From the NCBI RefSeq assembly GCF_013415905.1, contig NZ_CP058909.1, positions 310,001 to 374,000 of the forward strand: a stretch of 64,000 bases of DNA, given 5' to 3'. Origin of the DNA: Halosimplex pelagicum (GTDB taxonomy: Archaea; Halobacteriota; Halobacteria; Halobacteriales; Haloarculaceae). Of the stretch, positions 1 to 7,873 are shown one piece after another. The notes under the pieces are model-generated. The model did no database searches and was not told the origin of the DNA. It saw nothing but the letters and a program-made list of their open reading frames with translations. The position numbers were made by a program, and so were the translations under genes. Each line of letters begins with the position of its first letter. Within the stretch, counting starts at the first letter, position 1.

Positions 1-326
1 AGCGCCGACCGCTCGTCGAACGGCGAGTGGGTGAACGCCTCCTTGAACCCCCACGGCCCCTCCCGGTAGGGGTCGGAGGTTCCGTTACGGAGCGCCTGCG
101 TGGTGTACGGGTACTGTCGCTCCGAGAGCGCCGACCCGTTGACTGCGGCGCTGGCGTTGATCGCCGCCGCGCCGGATCCGTCGGCGGACCCGTTCCCGGC
201 GACGGGCTCGGCCGTGACGTAGTAGGGGTCGCCGCTCGCGAGCAGCGACGGGAGGGCACCGAGCGCGAGCAGTGCGACCATCACTCCGAGGATCAACAGA
301 ACGGCGTTGCGAGTGACCCGACGCAT
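1..326 (-). CDS. Partial secreted or membrane protein, N-terminal part
   Basis: Only the N-terminal ~108 residues lie in the window; the gene runs off the left edge. It starts MRRVTRNAVLLILGVMVA, a charged start followed by one hydrophobic segment (about residues 8-28) that is a signal peptide or membrane anchor. The rest is Asn/Ser/Gly-rich extracellular-type sequence with several N-x-S/T sites. The ATG at 326 is chosen because a TATA-like GTCGTTTTCACG lies about 27 nt upstream. Function is not recognisable from this part. Confidence 0.7.
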   Translation of the reverse strand, partial: MRRVTRNAVLLILGVMVALLALGALPSLLASGDPYYVTAEPVAGNGSADGSGAAAINASAAVNGSALSERQYPYTTQALRNGTSDPYREGPWGFKEAFTHSPFDERSA

Positions 327-402
327 ACCCCTCGCTACGGCCGAGCGCGTGAAAACGACACGGATACGCGGACGAGCCGTCGGTCGGTCGATTCCCGGCC
401 GC

Positions 403-897
403 TCACTCGGTCCCGGACTCGGCGGCGTCCCCGTCCGTCTCGTCGGCCTCGTCGGCCTCGTCCGCGCTCGCGCCGCCGTCGGTCACCATCTCGCGGTAGA
501 TCCGGCCGAACGCCTGCCGGCGGAGGGTGCCGACGGCGGCCTCCCGTTCCTCGTGGAAGGTCGCGGCGACGACGGTGTCGGCGGCCGGCGCGGCGTGCCA
601 GACGACGCTGTCGACGTTCTCGCTGCCGACCTCGCGGACCTCGTAGCCGTCGTTGTCGGCGACCCACTCGTCGAACGCCTCGCGCGAGCCGACGCGGACC
701 TCCAGCAGGGAGGCGAACAGCGCGTCGCGGGCGGTCTCGACGACCTCGCCCGTCACGCGGTCGCGGTACTCCTCGGCGTCCATCTCCATGGCCTTCGCGG
801 TCTCCTTGACGACGACCTGGGCCGTCGACCCGAGCGCCTCGTAGCGCTCGCGGGCCGCGGCGGCGGTCGTCGGCGCGATCGTCCCCTCTGTGTCCAT
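403..897 (-). CDS. Conserved haloarchaeal protein, DUF5809-like
   Basis: An acidic protein of 164 residues with no membrane segment. It matches my recollection of the haloarchaeal DUF5809 family: an N-terminal helical part containing RERYEALG, a central AREALFASLLEVRVG-like stretch, and a variable Asp/Glu/Ala-rich tail. Function is unknown. It lies 24 bp downstream of the zinc-finger gene at 922-1434; its own TATA-like CCTAAGG overlaps the end of that gene, so it may be both read through and separately transcribed. The two genes are neighbours in other haloarchaea as I recall, which supports a shared but unknown role. Confidence 0.75.
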   Translation of the reverse strand: MDTEGTIAPTTAAAARERYEALGSTAQVVVKETAKAMEMDAEEYRDRVTGEVVETARDALFASLLEVRVGSREAFDEWVADNDGYEVREVGSENVDSVVWHAAPAADTVVAATFHEEREAAVGTLRRQAFGRIYREMVTDGGASADEADEADETDGDAAESGTE

Positions 898-921
898 GCC
901 CGCCGGTTCGGCCGCCGCGCC

Positions 922-1434
922 TTAGGAGTCCCCGGTTTCGTCGCCGGCGGCCTCGGCCGTGTCCGCGCCGTCGCCGTCGTCGGTGTCACCGTCGGCAGCG
1001 CCGTCGTCGCCGGCGTTCTCCCGACGCCGGCGCGTCAGCTCTTTGGCTTCGGCGAGCACGTCGTCGGTTTCGCCCTCGAAGTCGTCGAGGTCGGCGACGC
1101 CGCCCGGTGCCGCGTTCTCGACGGCGTCGGGAGCGCCAGAGGGTCGGCCGCCGGTGTGGTTGCCGTCGCCGTGCTGGTGTCCGTGGTCGTGACCGCTGCC
1201 CTGGTCGTGACCGCCGGTGGTGTCCTCGAAGACCTGCGGGAACTCCGCCTCGTCGGCGTGGTCGACGACGCGCTCGGCGAGTTCCGGCGGGTCCATCTCC
1301 GCCCAGCCGTCGACGCGGTCGTCGAGCCACGCCTCGTGGTCGGCCCCGCGGAGCATGGCCGTGAACGCGAGGTGGTTGGCGAGGTGCTCGGCGTCGGTCT
1401 GGGGGTCGCCGCAGACGGGACACGCGTAGCCCAT
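922..1434 (-). CDS. Zinc-finger protein, DUF5810-like
   Basis: 170 residues starting MGYACPVCGDPQ. The N-terminus carries a C-x2-C pair followed by a DAEHLANHLAF segment whose two His residues could complete a C2H2-type zinc site. The middle is His/Gly-rich (GHDHGHQHGDGNH), which may bind metal, and the tail is Asp-rich. The start at 1434 is preferred over an upstream in-frame ATG because the zinc motif begins there and a TATA-like element lies about 27-30 nt upstream. It resembles haloarchaeal DUF5810 proteins. Role unknown; nucleic-acid or metal binding is an inference. Confidence 0.75.
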   Translation of the reverse strand: MGYACPVCGDPQTDAEHLANHLAFTAMLRGADHEAWLDDRVDGWAEMDPPELAERVVDHADEAEFPQVFEDTTGGHDQGSGHDHGHQHGDGNHTGGRPSGAPDAVENAAPGGVADLDDFEGETDDVLAEAKELTRRRRENAGDDGAADGDTDDGDGADTAEAAGDETGDS

Positions 1435-1586
1435 ACCCGCTCCGAGGGCCGCGAGGCGCATATGCCTTTCAGAACCGACCGAGTGGGGCGGGCGAGGGGC
1501 CCAGCCGTGCGACTCGGCGTTGCGCTCCGTCGGCGCGACCGGGGGAGCCGACACACGTAAGGACCGGACGGCCGTCCAATCGGGTG

Positions 1587-2156
1587 ATGTGGCCCTGGGG
1601 ACACCTCGCGATGGCGTATCTCGTCTACAGTTGCTACTCGCGGCTCGGACGGGGCCATCGCCCGACCGCGGCGACCGCGCTGGTCGTCGTCTTCGCCTCG
1701 CAGTTCCCCGACCTGGTGGACAAACCGCTCGCGTGGACGCTGTCGGTCCTGCCGACGGGGCGGTCGCTGGCCCACTCGCTGCTCGTGCTGGTGCCGCTCG
1801 CGGCCCTGCTGTACTCGGTCGCCCGGGTCCGCGACGAGGGCGAGGAGCCGCTGGCGGTCGCGTTCGGGATCGGCGCGCTCGCCCACACGTTCGGCGACGC
1901 CCTGTACTCGCTGGTCGCCCTGGAGTTCCGCGACGCCGGGTTCATGCTGTGGCCGGCCGTCCCGCCGCTGGAGTACGAGGTCAATCAGAGCTTCATGGCC
2001 CACTTCGCGCTGGTCGACCTCTCGCCGGAGCTGTACTTCGAGTTCCTGCTCGTCGCCGTCGCCGCCGTCGTCTGGCGGGCCGACGGCTACCCCGGCCTCG
2101 CGACGGTCCTCGCGCTGCCCGCCCGCGCCTGGCGCGGCGTCACCGGCGCCGAGTGA
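1587..2156 (+). CDS. Membrane-bound metal-dependent hydrolase-like protein (YdjM/DUF457 type)
   Basis: 189 residues with about four hydrophobic segments. The order of features is typical of the DUF457/YdjM family: an N-terminal WGHLAMAYLVY segment with a His, then a FPDLVDKPLAW segment with Asp residues, then RSLAHSLLV and IGALAHTFGDALYS segments with His. These His/Asp residues on membrane-facing loops form the proposed metal site. The E. coli relative YdjM is an inner membrane protein of unknown substrate. The second Met of GTG-ATG is taken as the start. Substrate is unknown. Confidence 0.75.
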   Translation: MWPWGHLAMAYLVYSCYSRLGRGHRPTAATALVVVFASQFPDLVDKPLAWTLSVLPTGRSLAHSLLVLVPLAALLYSVARVRDEGEEPLAVAFGIGALAHTFGDALYSLVALEFRDAGFMLWPAVPPLEYEVNQSFMAHFALVDLSPELYFEFLLVAVAAVVWRADGYPGLATVLALPARAWRGVTGAE

Positions 2157-2168
2157 CGCTCCCTTTCG

Positions 2169-2834
2169 ATGCCCGACTTCCCCGACCCCGAATCCCGGAA
2201 CGCGCTGGCCGAGGACTGCCGGCGCTGTCCCGCGCTCGCGGAGTGCCGCGAGCGCATCGCCTGGGGGAACGGCCCCGCCGACGCCTCGCTGGTGGTCGTC
2301 GGCGAGGCGCCCGCCGCGGGCGACCCCGACGCCGACCGCTGGCGCGGCGGCAACCTGACGGGGCTGGCCTACACCTCGCGACGCTCCGGGCGAAAGATCC
2401 GCGAGGTCGTCGCCGACGCGGGCTACGCTGGCGACGCCTACTACACGAACGCGGTGAAGTGCTTCCCCGCCGACCCCGCTGACCCCGGTGACAACCGCGA
2501 ACCCACCACCGAGGAGCGGGCGAACTGCCGGTCCTACCTCGTCGAGGAGATCGAGGCGGTCGGCCCGACGGCGGTACTCGCGACCGGAAAACACGCCACG
2601 AAGTCCGTGCTGGCGGTCGAGGGACGAGAGCTGGAGGGATTCCTCGATTCGGTGCTGGAGCCGGTGGGCTGCGAGCGGTTGGGGACGACGCTCGTCCCGC
2701 TCGTGCATCCGTCCTATCAGGAGGTGTGGATCGGTCGGCTCGGGTACTCGCGTGCGGAGTACGTCGAGGCGATCCGGGAGACGGTCGCGGCGGTCGATAG
2801 GGCGGACGGCGATTCAGGCGTCTTCGACGGCTGA
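2169..2834 (+). CDS. Uracil-DNA glycosylase, family 4-type (Fe-S)
   Basis: 221 residues. It removes uracil from DNA, the product of cytosine deamination. Visible family features: a first cysteine pair C17-x2-C20, motif 1 GEAPAAGDPD (45-54), the AVKC-type segment with C98 and a further Cys at 120 that would complete the 4Fe-4S site, and a C-terminal HPSY motif. The C98-C120 spacing is wider than the 15-residue spacing I recall for the Thermus enzyme, because of an Asp/Pro-rich insert. The gene begins 12 bp after the DUF457-like gene and its 3' end overlaps the convergent histidine kinase gene by 21 bp. Confidence 0.88.
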   Translation: MPDFPDPESRNALAEDCRRCPALAECRERIAWGNGPADASLVVVGEAPAAGDPDADRWRGGNLTGLAYTSRRSGRKIREVVADAGYAGDAYYTNAVKCFPADPADPGDNREPTTEERANCRSYLVEEIEAVGPTAVLATGKHATKSVLAVEGRELEGFLDSVLEPVGCERLGTTLVPLVHPSYQEVWIGRLGYSRAEYVEAIRETVAAVDRADGDSGVFDG

Positions 2835-4406
2835 GGGGGGCGGCCGGACCCCGGTGAACTCGAAGCGGGCGCCCCCGTCGGCGCTCTCCCCGACGGACAC
2901 GTCCCAGCCGTGAGCGCGCGCGATCCGCTCGACGATGTTGAGGCCGAACCCCGTCCCCTCCTCGTTCGTCGAGAAGCCGGCGTCGAAGACTTCCTCCCGT
3001 CTGTCCGGGGGGATCCCGGGGCCGTCGTCGGCGACGAAGAACCCGTCGGCCGTCGGTCCGACGGTGACGGTCGCGTCCGACCCGGCGTGTTCGACGCCGT
3101 TGCGGAAGAGGTTTTCCAGCAACTGGCGCAGCCGGCCGGGGTCGCACGCGACGCGCCCGAGATCGCCGTCGATGCGGAGCGTGGCGTCCGAGGCGTCGAC
3201 GGTCTCCCACGCCTCCTCGACGAGGGCTCGGAGCGACGCGCCCTCGAAGTCGTCGACCGTCTCGCCCTGTCGCGCGAGTGTCAGCACGTCGGAGATGAGC
3301 GCCGCCATCCGGTCGAGGGCGTCGGCCGCGACGGCGAGGTGTTCGCTGTCGCGTTCCCCGCGGGCAAGGTCGACGCGCCCCGAGGCGACGTTGAGCGGGT
3401 TGCGCAGGTCGTGAGAGACGACGCCGGCGAACTCGTCGAGGCGCTCGTTCTGGTGGGCGAGTTCGCGCTCGCGCTCGGCGAGCCGCTCGCGGGCCTCGAT
3501 CGAGGCGACGGCGTGGCCGATCGTCTCCCCGAGCTCGGAGAGCACCGCCCGCTCGCGCTCACCGAACACGTCGTCGCGGTCGGTGTAGATGCTGAAGAAC
3601 CCGTAGACCGTGTCGTCGTGGTAGATGGGGACGACCGCGAGCGACGTGATCCCGTGTCGCTCCATCTGGTCCCACCACGGCTCCATCGTGGGGTCGTCGA
3701 ACACGTCGGCGACGCACTGGATCTCGCGCGTCTCGATGGCGCGACCGCCGGGACCGTTGCCGGTCGGGCTGTCGTCGACGGTTACGACGAGCGACTCGAC
3801 GTACTCGTCGTCGAACCCCGACCACGCGACCGGTCGGACGCGGCCCCGGTCCGGGTCGTAGCGACCGAGCCACACGGCGTCGTAGGGGTCGGAGTCGCTC
3901 AACCGGTCGCAGACGGTCTGTTCCAGCTCCTCGCGGTCGGTCTCGTGGACGAGCTCCCGGGTGGCGATACGGAGCGTGTCGTTGATCCGGTTGAGCAGTT
4001 CGAGCGACCGCTTCTGTTCCATCCGCCCGGCGTCGTAGAGGCCGACGAGCGCGCCGCCGAGAGCGCCGAAGGTCGTGATCGCGAGCAGCGGTGCGACGGG
4101 GTTTCTGAGCGGGAATCCACCGAGGGCGGCGCCGGTCATCCCCCAGAGGTCGAACGCGGCGAGCGCGAGCGCCCCGGCGACGGTCCAGCCGAGCATCCGG
4201 TCCGAGTTCCGGTCGTCGACGAGCTGGCCCCGCGCCAGTTGGACACCGAGGACCACCAGTCCGAGCGAGAGAGTGGGCGGTACGAGATGGTGGACGACCT
4301 CGACGACCGCGCTCGAATCCGCGAGCTTTTCGAGGTGATAGACGGTGAGGGCCGCACCGACGACCGCGAGCCCCCCGCCGCCGATCTCGTTCGAGACACG
4401 ACCCAT
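2814..4406 (-). CDS. Membrane sensor histidine kinase with GAF domain
   Basis: 530 residues. Four hydrophobic segments in residues 10-125 form a membrane sensor part. A GAF domain follows (about 150-305), then a short coiled coil with ERERELAHQNERL, a HisKA domain with phospho-accepting H332 in FAGVVSHDLRNPLN, and a HATPase domain (about 410-520) with N box NLFRNGVEHA and G boxes DDGPGIP and GTGFGLNIV. All catalytic motifs look intact. No response regulator is adjacent, as is common for haloarchaeal kinases. A TATA-like GGATATTTTCCC lies about 27 nt before the start. The signal sensed is unknown. Confidence 0.9.
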   Translation of the reverse strand: MGRVSNEIGGGGLAVVGAALTVYHLEKLADSSAVVEVVHHLVPPTLSLGLVVLGVQLARGQLVDDRNSDRMLGWTVAGALALAAFDLWGMTGAALGGFPLRNPVAPLLAITTFGALGGALVGLYDAGRMEQKRSLELLNRINDTLRIATRELVHETDREELEQTVCDRLSDSDPYDAVWLGRYDPDRGRVRPVAWSGFDDEYVESLVVTVDDSPTGNGPGGRAIETREIQCVADVFDDPTMEPWWDQMERHGITSLAVVPIYHDDTVYGFFSIYTDRDDVFGERERAVLSELGETIGHAVASIEARERLAERERELAHQNERLDEFAGVVSHDLRNPLNVASGRVDLARGERDSEHLAVAADALDRMAALISDVLTLARQGETVDDFEGASLRALVEEAWETVDASDATLRIDGDLGRVACDPGRLRQLLENLFRNGVEHAGSDATVTVGPTADGFFVADDGPGIPPDRREEVFDAGFSTNEEGTGFGLNIVERIARAHGWDVSVGESADGGARFEFTGVRPPPSAVEDA

Positions 4407-4524
4407 TGGATGGACTACGTCGACATCCGGGAAAATATCCTCGTTCGGAGATCCACGGCTGATATTCGGGCGGTCGACGCGCCGTCAGAGGGTTCATTAT
4501 CGAGGGGGGCGATACCCACCAGTG

Positions 4525-5046
4525 ATGTACGCCGTCGTGGGCTGTAGCGACTGTTCGATGCTCTGGGTCGTCGAGGGCCGACCGGAGACGAGCCAGTGCC
4601 CCCGCTGCGGGACGACCCGCCAGTACGCCAAGCGCAAGAAGTTCGTCTCCACCGAGGAGGAGGACCACGCCCGCGAGGTGCGCGCGTCGATGCTCGCCAA
4701 CCGGCAGGGCCACGGCGACGCCTTCGCCGAGCTCGACTCCTTCGCCGAGATGGAGCGCCAGCTCGACGACGTGGGGCCCTCCGACACCGAGTACCTAGAG
4801 GGGTCGGGACTCGACGCCGACGCGGTCGCCGAGGCGGGCGAGCGGGCGATGGAGTCGAGCGGGTCGACGAGTCGCAAAGAGCGCGTCCGCGCGGCAGTGC
4901 GGGAGGTCGACGAGGCGACCGAGGACGCGGTCGTCGAGCGCGCCGCCGAGCGCGGCGTCGACGCCGAGTACACGCGGAAGACGCTCGAGAAGCTCGTTCG
5001 GGCGGGCGAGGCGACGGAGAACCGCGGGACCTATCGGCTACTCTAG
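4525..5046 (+). CDS. Zinc-ribbon protein with C-terminal winged helix, DUF5817-like
   Basis: 173 residues. The N-terminus has two cysteine pairs, GCSDCSMLW (C-x2-C) and QCPRCGTTRQY (C-x2-C), forming a zinc ribbon. The middle is a charged helix. The last ~60 residues, from SRKERVRAAVREVDEAT to the end, look like a small winged helix (TRKTLEKLVRAGEATENRGTYRL). This arrangement suggests nucleic-acid binding. The start at 4525 is chosen because the zinc motif begins there and GGTTCATTATCG lies about 27 nt upstream. It resembles haloarchaeal DUF5817 proteins as I remember them. Its stop overlaps the convergent gene by 4 bp. Confidence 0.75.
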   Translation: MYAVVGCSDCSMLWVVEGRPETSQCPRCGTTRQYAKRKKFVSTEEEDHAREVRASMLANRQGHGDAFAELDSFAEMERQLDDVGPSDTEYLEGSGLDADAVAEAGERAMESSGSTSRKERVRAAVREVDEATEDAVVERAAERGVDAEYTRKTLEKLVRAGEATENRGTYRLL

Positions 5047-5426
5047 AGGATGAACACGACGGCGAACACCGGGACGCCGACGAGGTAGACGAGCCCGTAG
5101 ACGAACAGGTTCGTCGGGATCTTTCCCTCCTCTTTCTCGGCGTCCAGCGTCTCGTGGTCGATGGCGTCGTGGAACTGCGCGGGGATGTCCTCGCGGACGG
5201 TGGCCCGCGAGCGGAACCGGTCGAGGGGGTCCCAGCCGGTCAGTCCGAGCTTCCAGGCCGCCGAGACGACCCAGACGATCCCGAGGACGGGCACGAGAAA
5301 GACGACGACGAGGCCCACGATCGGGTGGAGGACGCCGGCGTCGACCGCGCCGCCGACGAGGCGGACGGTCGCCACCGGCGCGATGACCCCAGCGGCGGCC
5401 GCGTAGATCGGAGCCCGTTCGTCCAT
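5043..5426 (-). CDS. Small membrane protein, unknown function
   Basis: 127 residues starting MDERAPIYAAAAGVIAP. Hydrophobic segments are seen near residues 8-28, 35-57 and at the extreme C-terminus (LFVYGLVYLVGVPVFAVVFIL), with a cytosolic-type charged loop between the second and third. The start at 5426 is chosen because a TATA-like GCCTATGG lies 27 nt upstream; an in-frame extension of 17 residues is less likely. The stop overlaps the convergent gene by 4 bp. I do not recognise the family. Confidence 0.65.
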   Translation of the reverse strand: MDERAPIYAAAAGVIAPVATVRLVGGAVDAGVLHPIVGLVVVFLVPVLGIVWVVSAAWKLGLTGWDPLDRFRSRATVREDIPAQFHDAIDHETLDAEKEEGKIPTNLFVYGLVYLVGVPVFAVVFIL

Positions 5427-5531
5427 GGTCGGATGGGAGGGAAGCGACCGCCATAGGCGTTTCTCCGGCACGACCACGGCTACGGTCGCAGCGACGGTCG
5501 GAGCGGTCGCCGTGTCGCGCGGGCCCGCGAC

Positions 5532-5732
5532 TCAGACCAGACCGAGCGCCTTCGCGGCGCCGGCGAGGGCGGCCAGCGTCGTCGCCGCGAGCTTCAGGAG
5601 ACGCATGACCCGGGTCGCCCGGCGAACCGACGGATCGGCACCGCCGTCGGAGTCGTCGCCGTCCCCCTCGATCGGGGCGTCGTCGCTCGCTGTCGTGCGG
5701 ACGCCGCGGTCCGCGGTGCTGTTCGAAGGCAT
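5532..5732 (-). CDS. Small hypothetical protein with one C-terminal membrane segment
   Basis: 66 residues. The first 35 are acidic and Ser/Thr-rich; residues 40-66 contain a basic RRATRVMRLLK patch followed by a hydrophobic tail (AATTLAALAGAAKALGLV). This is the layout of a tail-anchored or amphipathic-helix protein. A TATA-like element with GTTTACGTA lies about 65 nt upstream, so the message would have a leader rather than be leaderless. Coding status is likely but not certain. Confidence 0.45.
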   Translation of the reverse strand: MPSNSTADRGVRTTASDDAPIEGDGDDSDGGADPSVRRATRVMRLLKLAATTLAALAGAAKALGLV

Positions 5733-5901
5733 GGGTGTGGGCGCGTCCGCCGGGGCTCCCGGTCGGACGCACTCGAACTACCGGGGGGCGATACGTAAAC
5801 GCCAGCCGTCACCGGAGCGGAAGTGAAACGCGACCCGATTATCCCGACTGAAAAGATCTTCGGCTATCAGGTGACGGTTCACAGTCGCGGTCGTCGCGGG
5901 G

Positions 5902-7164
5902 TCACCGGCCGAGTTCCTCGTGGGCGCTGGAGAGGTGTCGGGAGGCCAGCGCCGAGACCAGCGAGAGTTCGCCCGCGAGCGCGCCGGCGGCGATGACCTC
6001 CGCGAGGGCGTCGGCGTTCGAGCCGACCGGGTCGCCGCCGCCGGCGAACCCGATCACGTCGAGCATCTCCGACTGGGTCGCGAGATCCGTGCCGCCGCCG
6101 ACGGTGCCGACCTGCAGGCTGGCGAGGTTGACGCTGGCGTAGAGCTCGTCATCGCGGGCCTCGACGGTTGTGATGCAGTTGCTCCCCTCGACGACGTGGG
6201 CCTCGTCCTGACCGGTGGCGATGAAGACGCCGGCGACGACGTTGGCCGCCTGGGCGTTGAACCCCAGGCTCCCGGCCTTGGCGCTGCCGATCAGGTTCTT
6301 GCGGGTGTTGGCCTCCTCGATGGCTTCTGGCGTCGTGCCGAACCGCTCCTCGACGACCTCGCGGGGGATGGTCACGTCGGCCGTGACGGTGTGTCCGCGG
6401 CCCTCGACGGCGTTGATGGCGGCGGGCTTCTTGTCGGTGCAGAGGTTGCCCGACAGCGCCACGAGCGACGCGGGGGTCTCGTCTTCGACCACCTCGGCGG
6501 CGGCCCGCGTCGCGATGGTCGCCATGTTCATCCCGTTGGCGTCGCCCGTGTCGTAGGAGAACCGCAGGAAGACGGAGTCACCGACGAGGTAGGGCGTCAC
6601 CGACTGGAGGCGGCCGTGGCCCGTCGTCGACTCGGCGGCCTCGGCGAGGCGGTCCTCGTTGTCCTCGACCCACTCGGCGACCTCGGCGCCCTCGGCCACG
6701 CCGTCGACGCGGAAGACGGGGGCGCGGGTCATCCCGCGTTTGGTCACCCGAGCGGTCGCGCCGCCGGCGGCGGAGATGGCCGAACAGCCGCGGTTGACGC
6801 TGGCGACCAGCGCGCCCTCGGTGGTGGCGATGGGGAGGTAGAACTCGCCGTCGGCGGCCTCGCCGCGGACCGCGACGGGGCCGGCGACGCCGACCGGTAG
6901 CTGGGCGCCGCCGACCATGTTCTCGATGTTCGAGTCGGCCGACTCGGCGGCGAACGCGTAGTCGCCGGTCGCCGAGAGGTCCACGCCCGTGTCGCGCTCG
7001 ACGACGAGCCGTCGGGCCGTCGCGGCCGTCTCGGCGTCGGCGTAGTCGTCGAGTTCGTAGAGCCGCAGGTCGCCGTCGGTGACGCGGTCGGCGAGGGCCT
7101 CGGGGTCGGCGCCGTCCCCGTCGCTGCCCGCATCGCCAACGTCGGCGTCGGAGTCGTCGGTCAT
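5902..7164 (-). CDS. hmgA: Hydroxymethylglutaryl-CoA reductase (class I)
   Basis: 420 residues. It reduces HMG-CoA to mevalonate with NADPH, the committed step of archaeal isoprenoid lipid synthesis and the target of statins. Class I motifs are present: ENMVGGAQLPVGVAGP, catalytic Glu in TTEGALVASVNRG, catalytic Lys in SGNLCTDKKPAAINA, catalytic Asp in ATGQDEAHVVEG, and the C-terminal His in LASRHLSSAHEELGR. The first ~25 residues are an acidic extension. Oddity: the usual DAMGMN motif reads DANGMN. TATA-like CTGTTACGG lies about 27 nt upstream. It appears to be monocistronic. Confidence 0.97.
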   Translation of the reverse strand: MTDDSDADVGDAGSDGDGADPEALADRVTDGDLRLYELDDYADAETAATARRLVVERDTGVDLSATGDYAFAAESADSNIENMVGGAQLPVGVAGPVAVRGEAADGEFYLPIATTEGALVASVNRGCSAISAAGGATARVTKRGMTRAPVFRVDGVAEGAEVAEWVEDNEDRLAEAAESTTGHGRLQSVTPYLVGDSVFLRFSYDTGDANGMNMATIATRAAAEVVEDETPASLVALSGNLCTDKKPAAINAVEGRGHTVTADVTIPREVVEERFGTTPEAIEEANTRKNLIGSAKAGSLGFNAQAANVVAGVFIATGQDEAHVVEGSNCITTVEARDDELYASVNLASLQVGTVGGGTDLATQSEMLDVIGFAGGGDPVGSNADALAEVIAAGALAGELSLVSALASRHLSSAHEELGR

Positions 7165-7263
7165 GCCCGGAGCCTCGCGGTCGACGCCCGTAACAGTTGC
7201 TGTCGCGAGTGCGCGGTCGCCGCGGCGGACGTTTCAAGCGCGAGCGGTCCGAACGGTCGACCC

Positions 7264-7719
7264 ATGCCCGACGCCACGCTCGCCGACCGGTACTTCTGGG
7301 AGCGACACGCGAACCCGCGGAGCGTCTGGACGCTGCTGGTGACCTATCCGGTACTGGTCGCGGCCGTCTACCGGCGCGACCGCCGCCTGCTCGCCTGTGT
7401 CGTCGCCTTCGCCGCCCTCAACCCCCTGCTGTTCCCGCCGCCCGAGGACGCGGACGCGTGGACGACCAGGGTCGTCCTCGGGGAACGAGCTTGGATGGAC
7501 GACGGGCTCCGTTCGTCGTCGGCGAACGCCGCCTTCGTGGCGCTCGGCGCCCCGCTCAACGTCTTCACGCTCCGCGCCGCGGCGAAGCGCCGGTTGCTCC
7601 CGACGGTCGCGGGGACGGCCGCGTCGCTCGCGGTCTCGCTCCTGTTCTTCCGGCAACTCGCGCGGTACTACGACCGACGGACCGCCTCTCTCGATCCGGC
7701 CGCAGACGGTCGGAAGTGA
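7264..7719 (+). CDS. Membrane protein, DUF6653-like
   Basis: 151 residues. It opens with FWERHANPRSVWTLL, a segment I associate with the haloarchaeal DUF6653 family, followed by hydrophobic segments near residues 26-36, 42-58 and 115-135. The middle contains a charged loop with W-T-R. No catalytic motif is visible and function is unknown. A TATA-like CGTTTCAAGC lies about 28 nt upstream of the ATG, which supports the start. It is divergent from hmgA, with 99 bp between the two starts. Confidence 0.65.
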   Translation: MPDATLADRYFWERHANPRSVWTLLVTYPVLVAAVYRRDRRLLACVVAFAALNPLLFPPPEDADAWTTRVVLGERAWMDDGLRSSSANAAFVALGAPLNVFTLRAAAKRRLLPTVAGTAASLAVSLLFFRQLARYYDRRTASLDPAADGRK

Positions 7720-7873
7720 CGGCGCTATCGCCTCACGAGCGCTCGTCGGACCCGCCGAAGCGGTCGAGCAGGTCGGTCCAGCCGGTCGAGCGAGAAGGGC
7801 GTCGAGGACTGCTTCGTGCCGGCCCGAGGCAGTCGCCCGAACGCTTACCACCCGCTCGCTCCCACTCCACACC

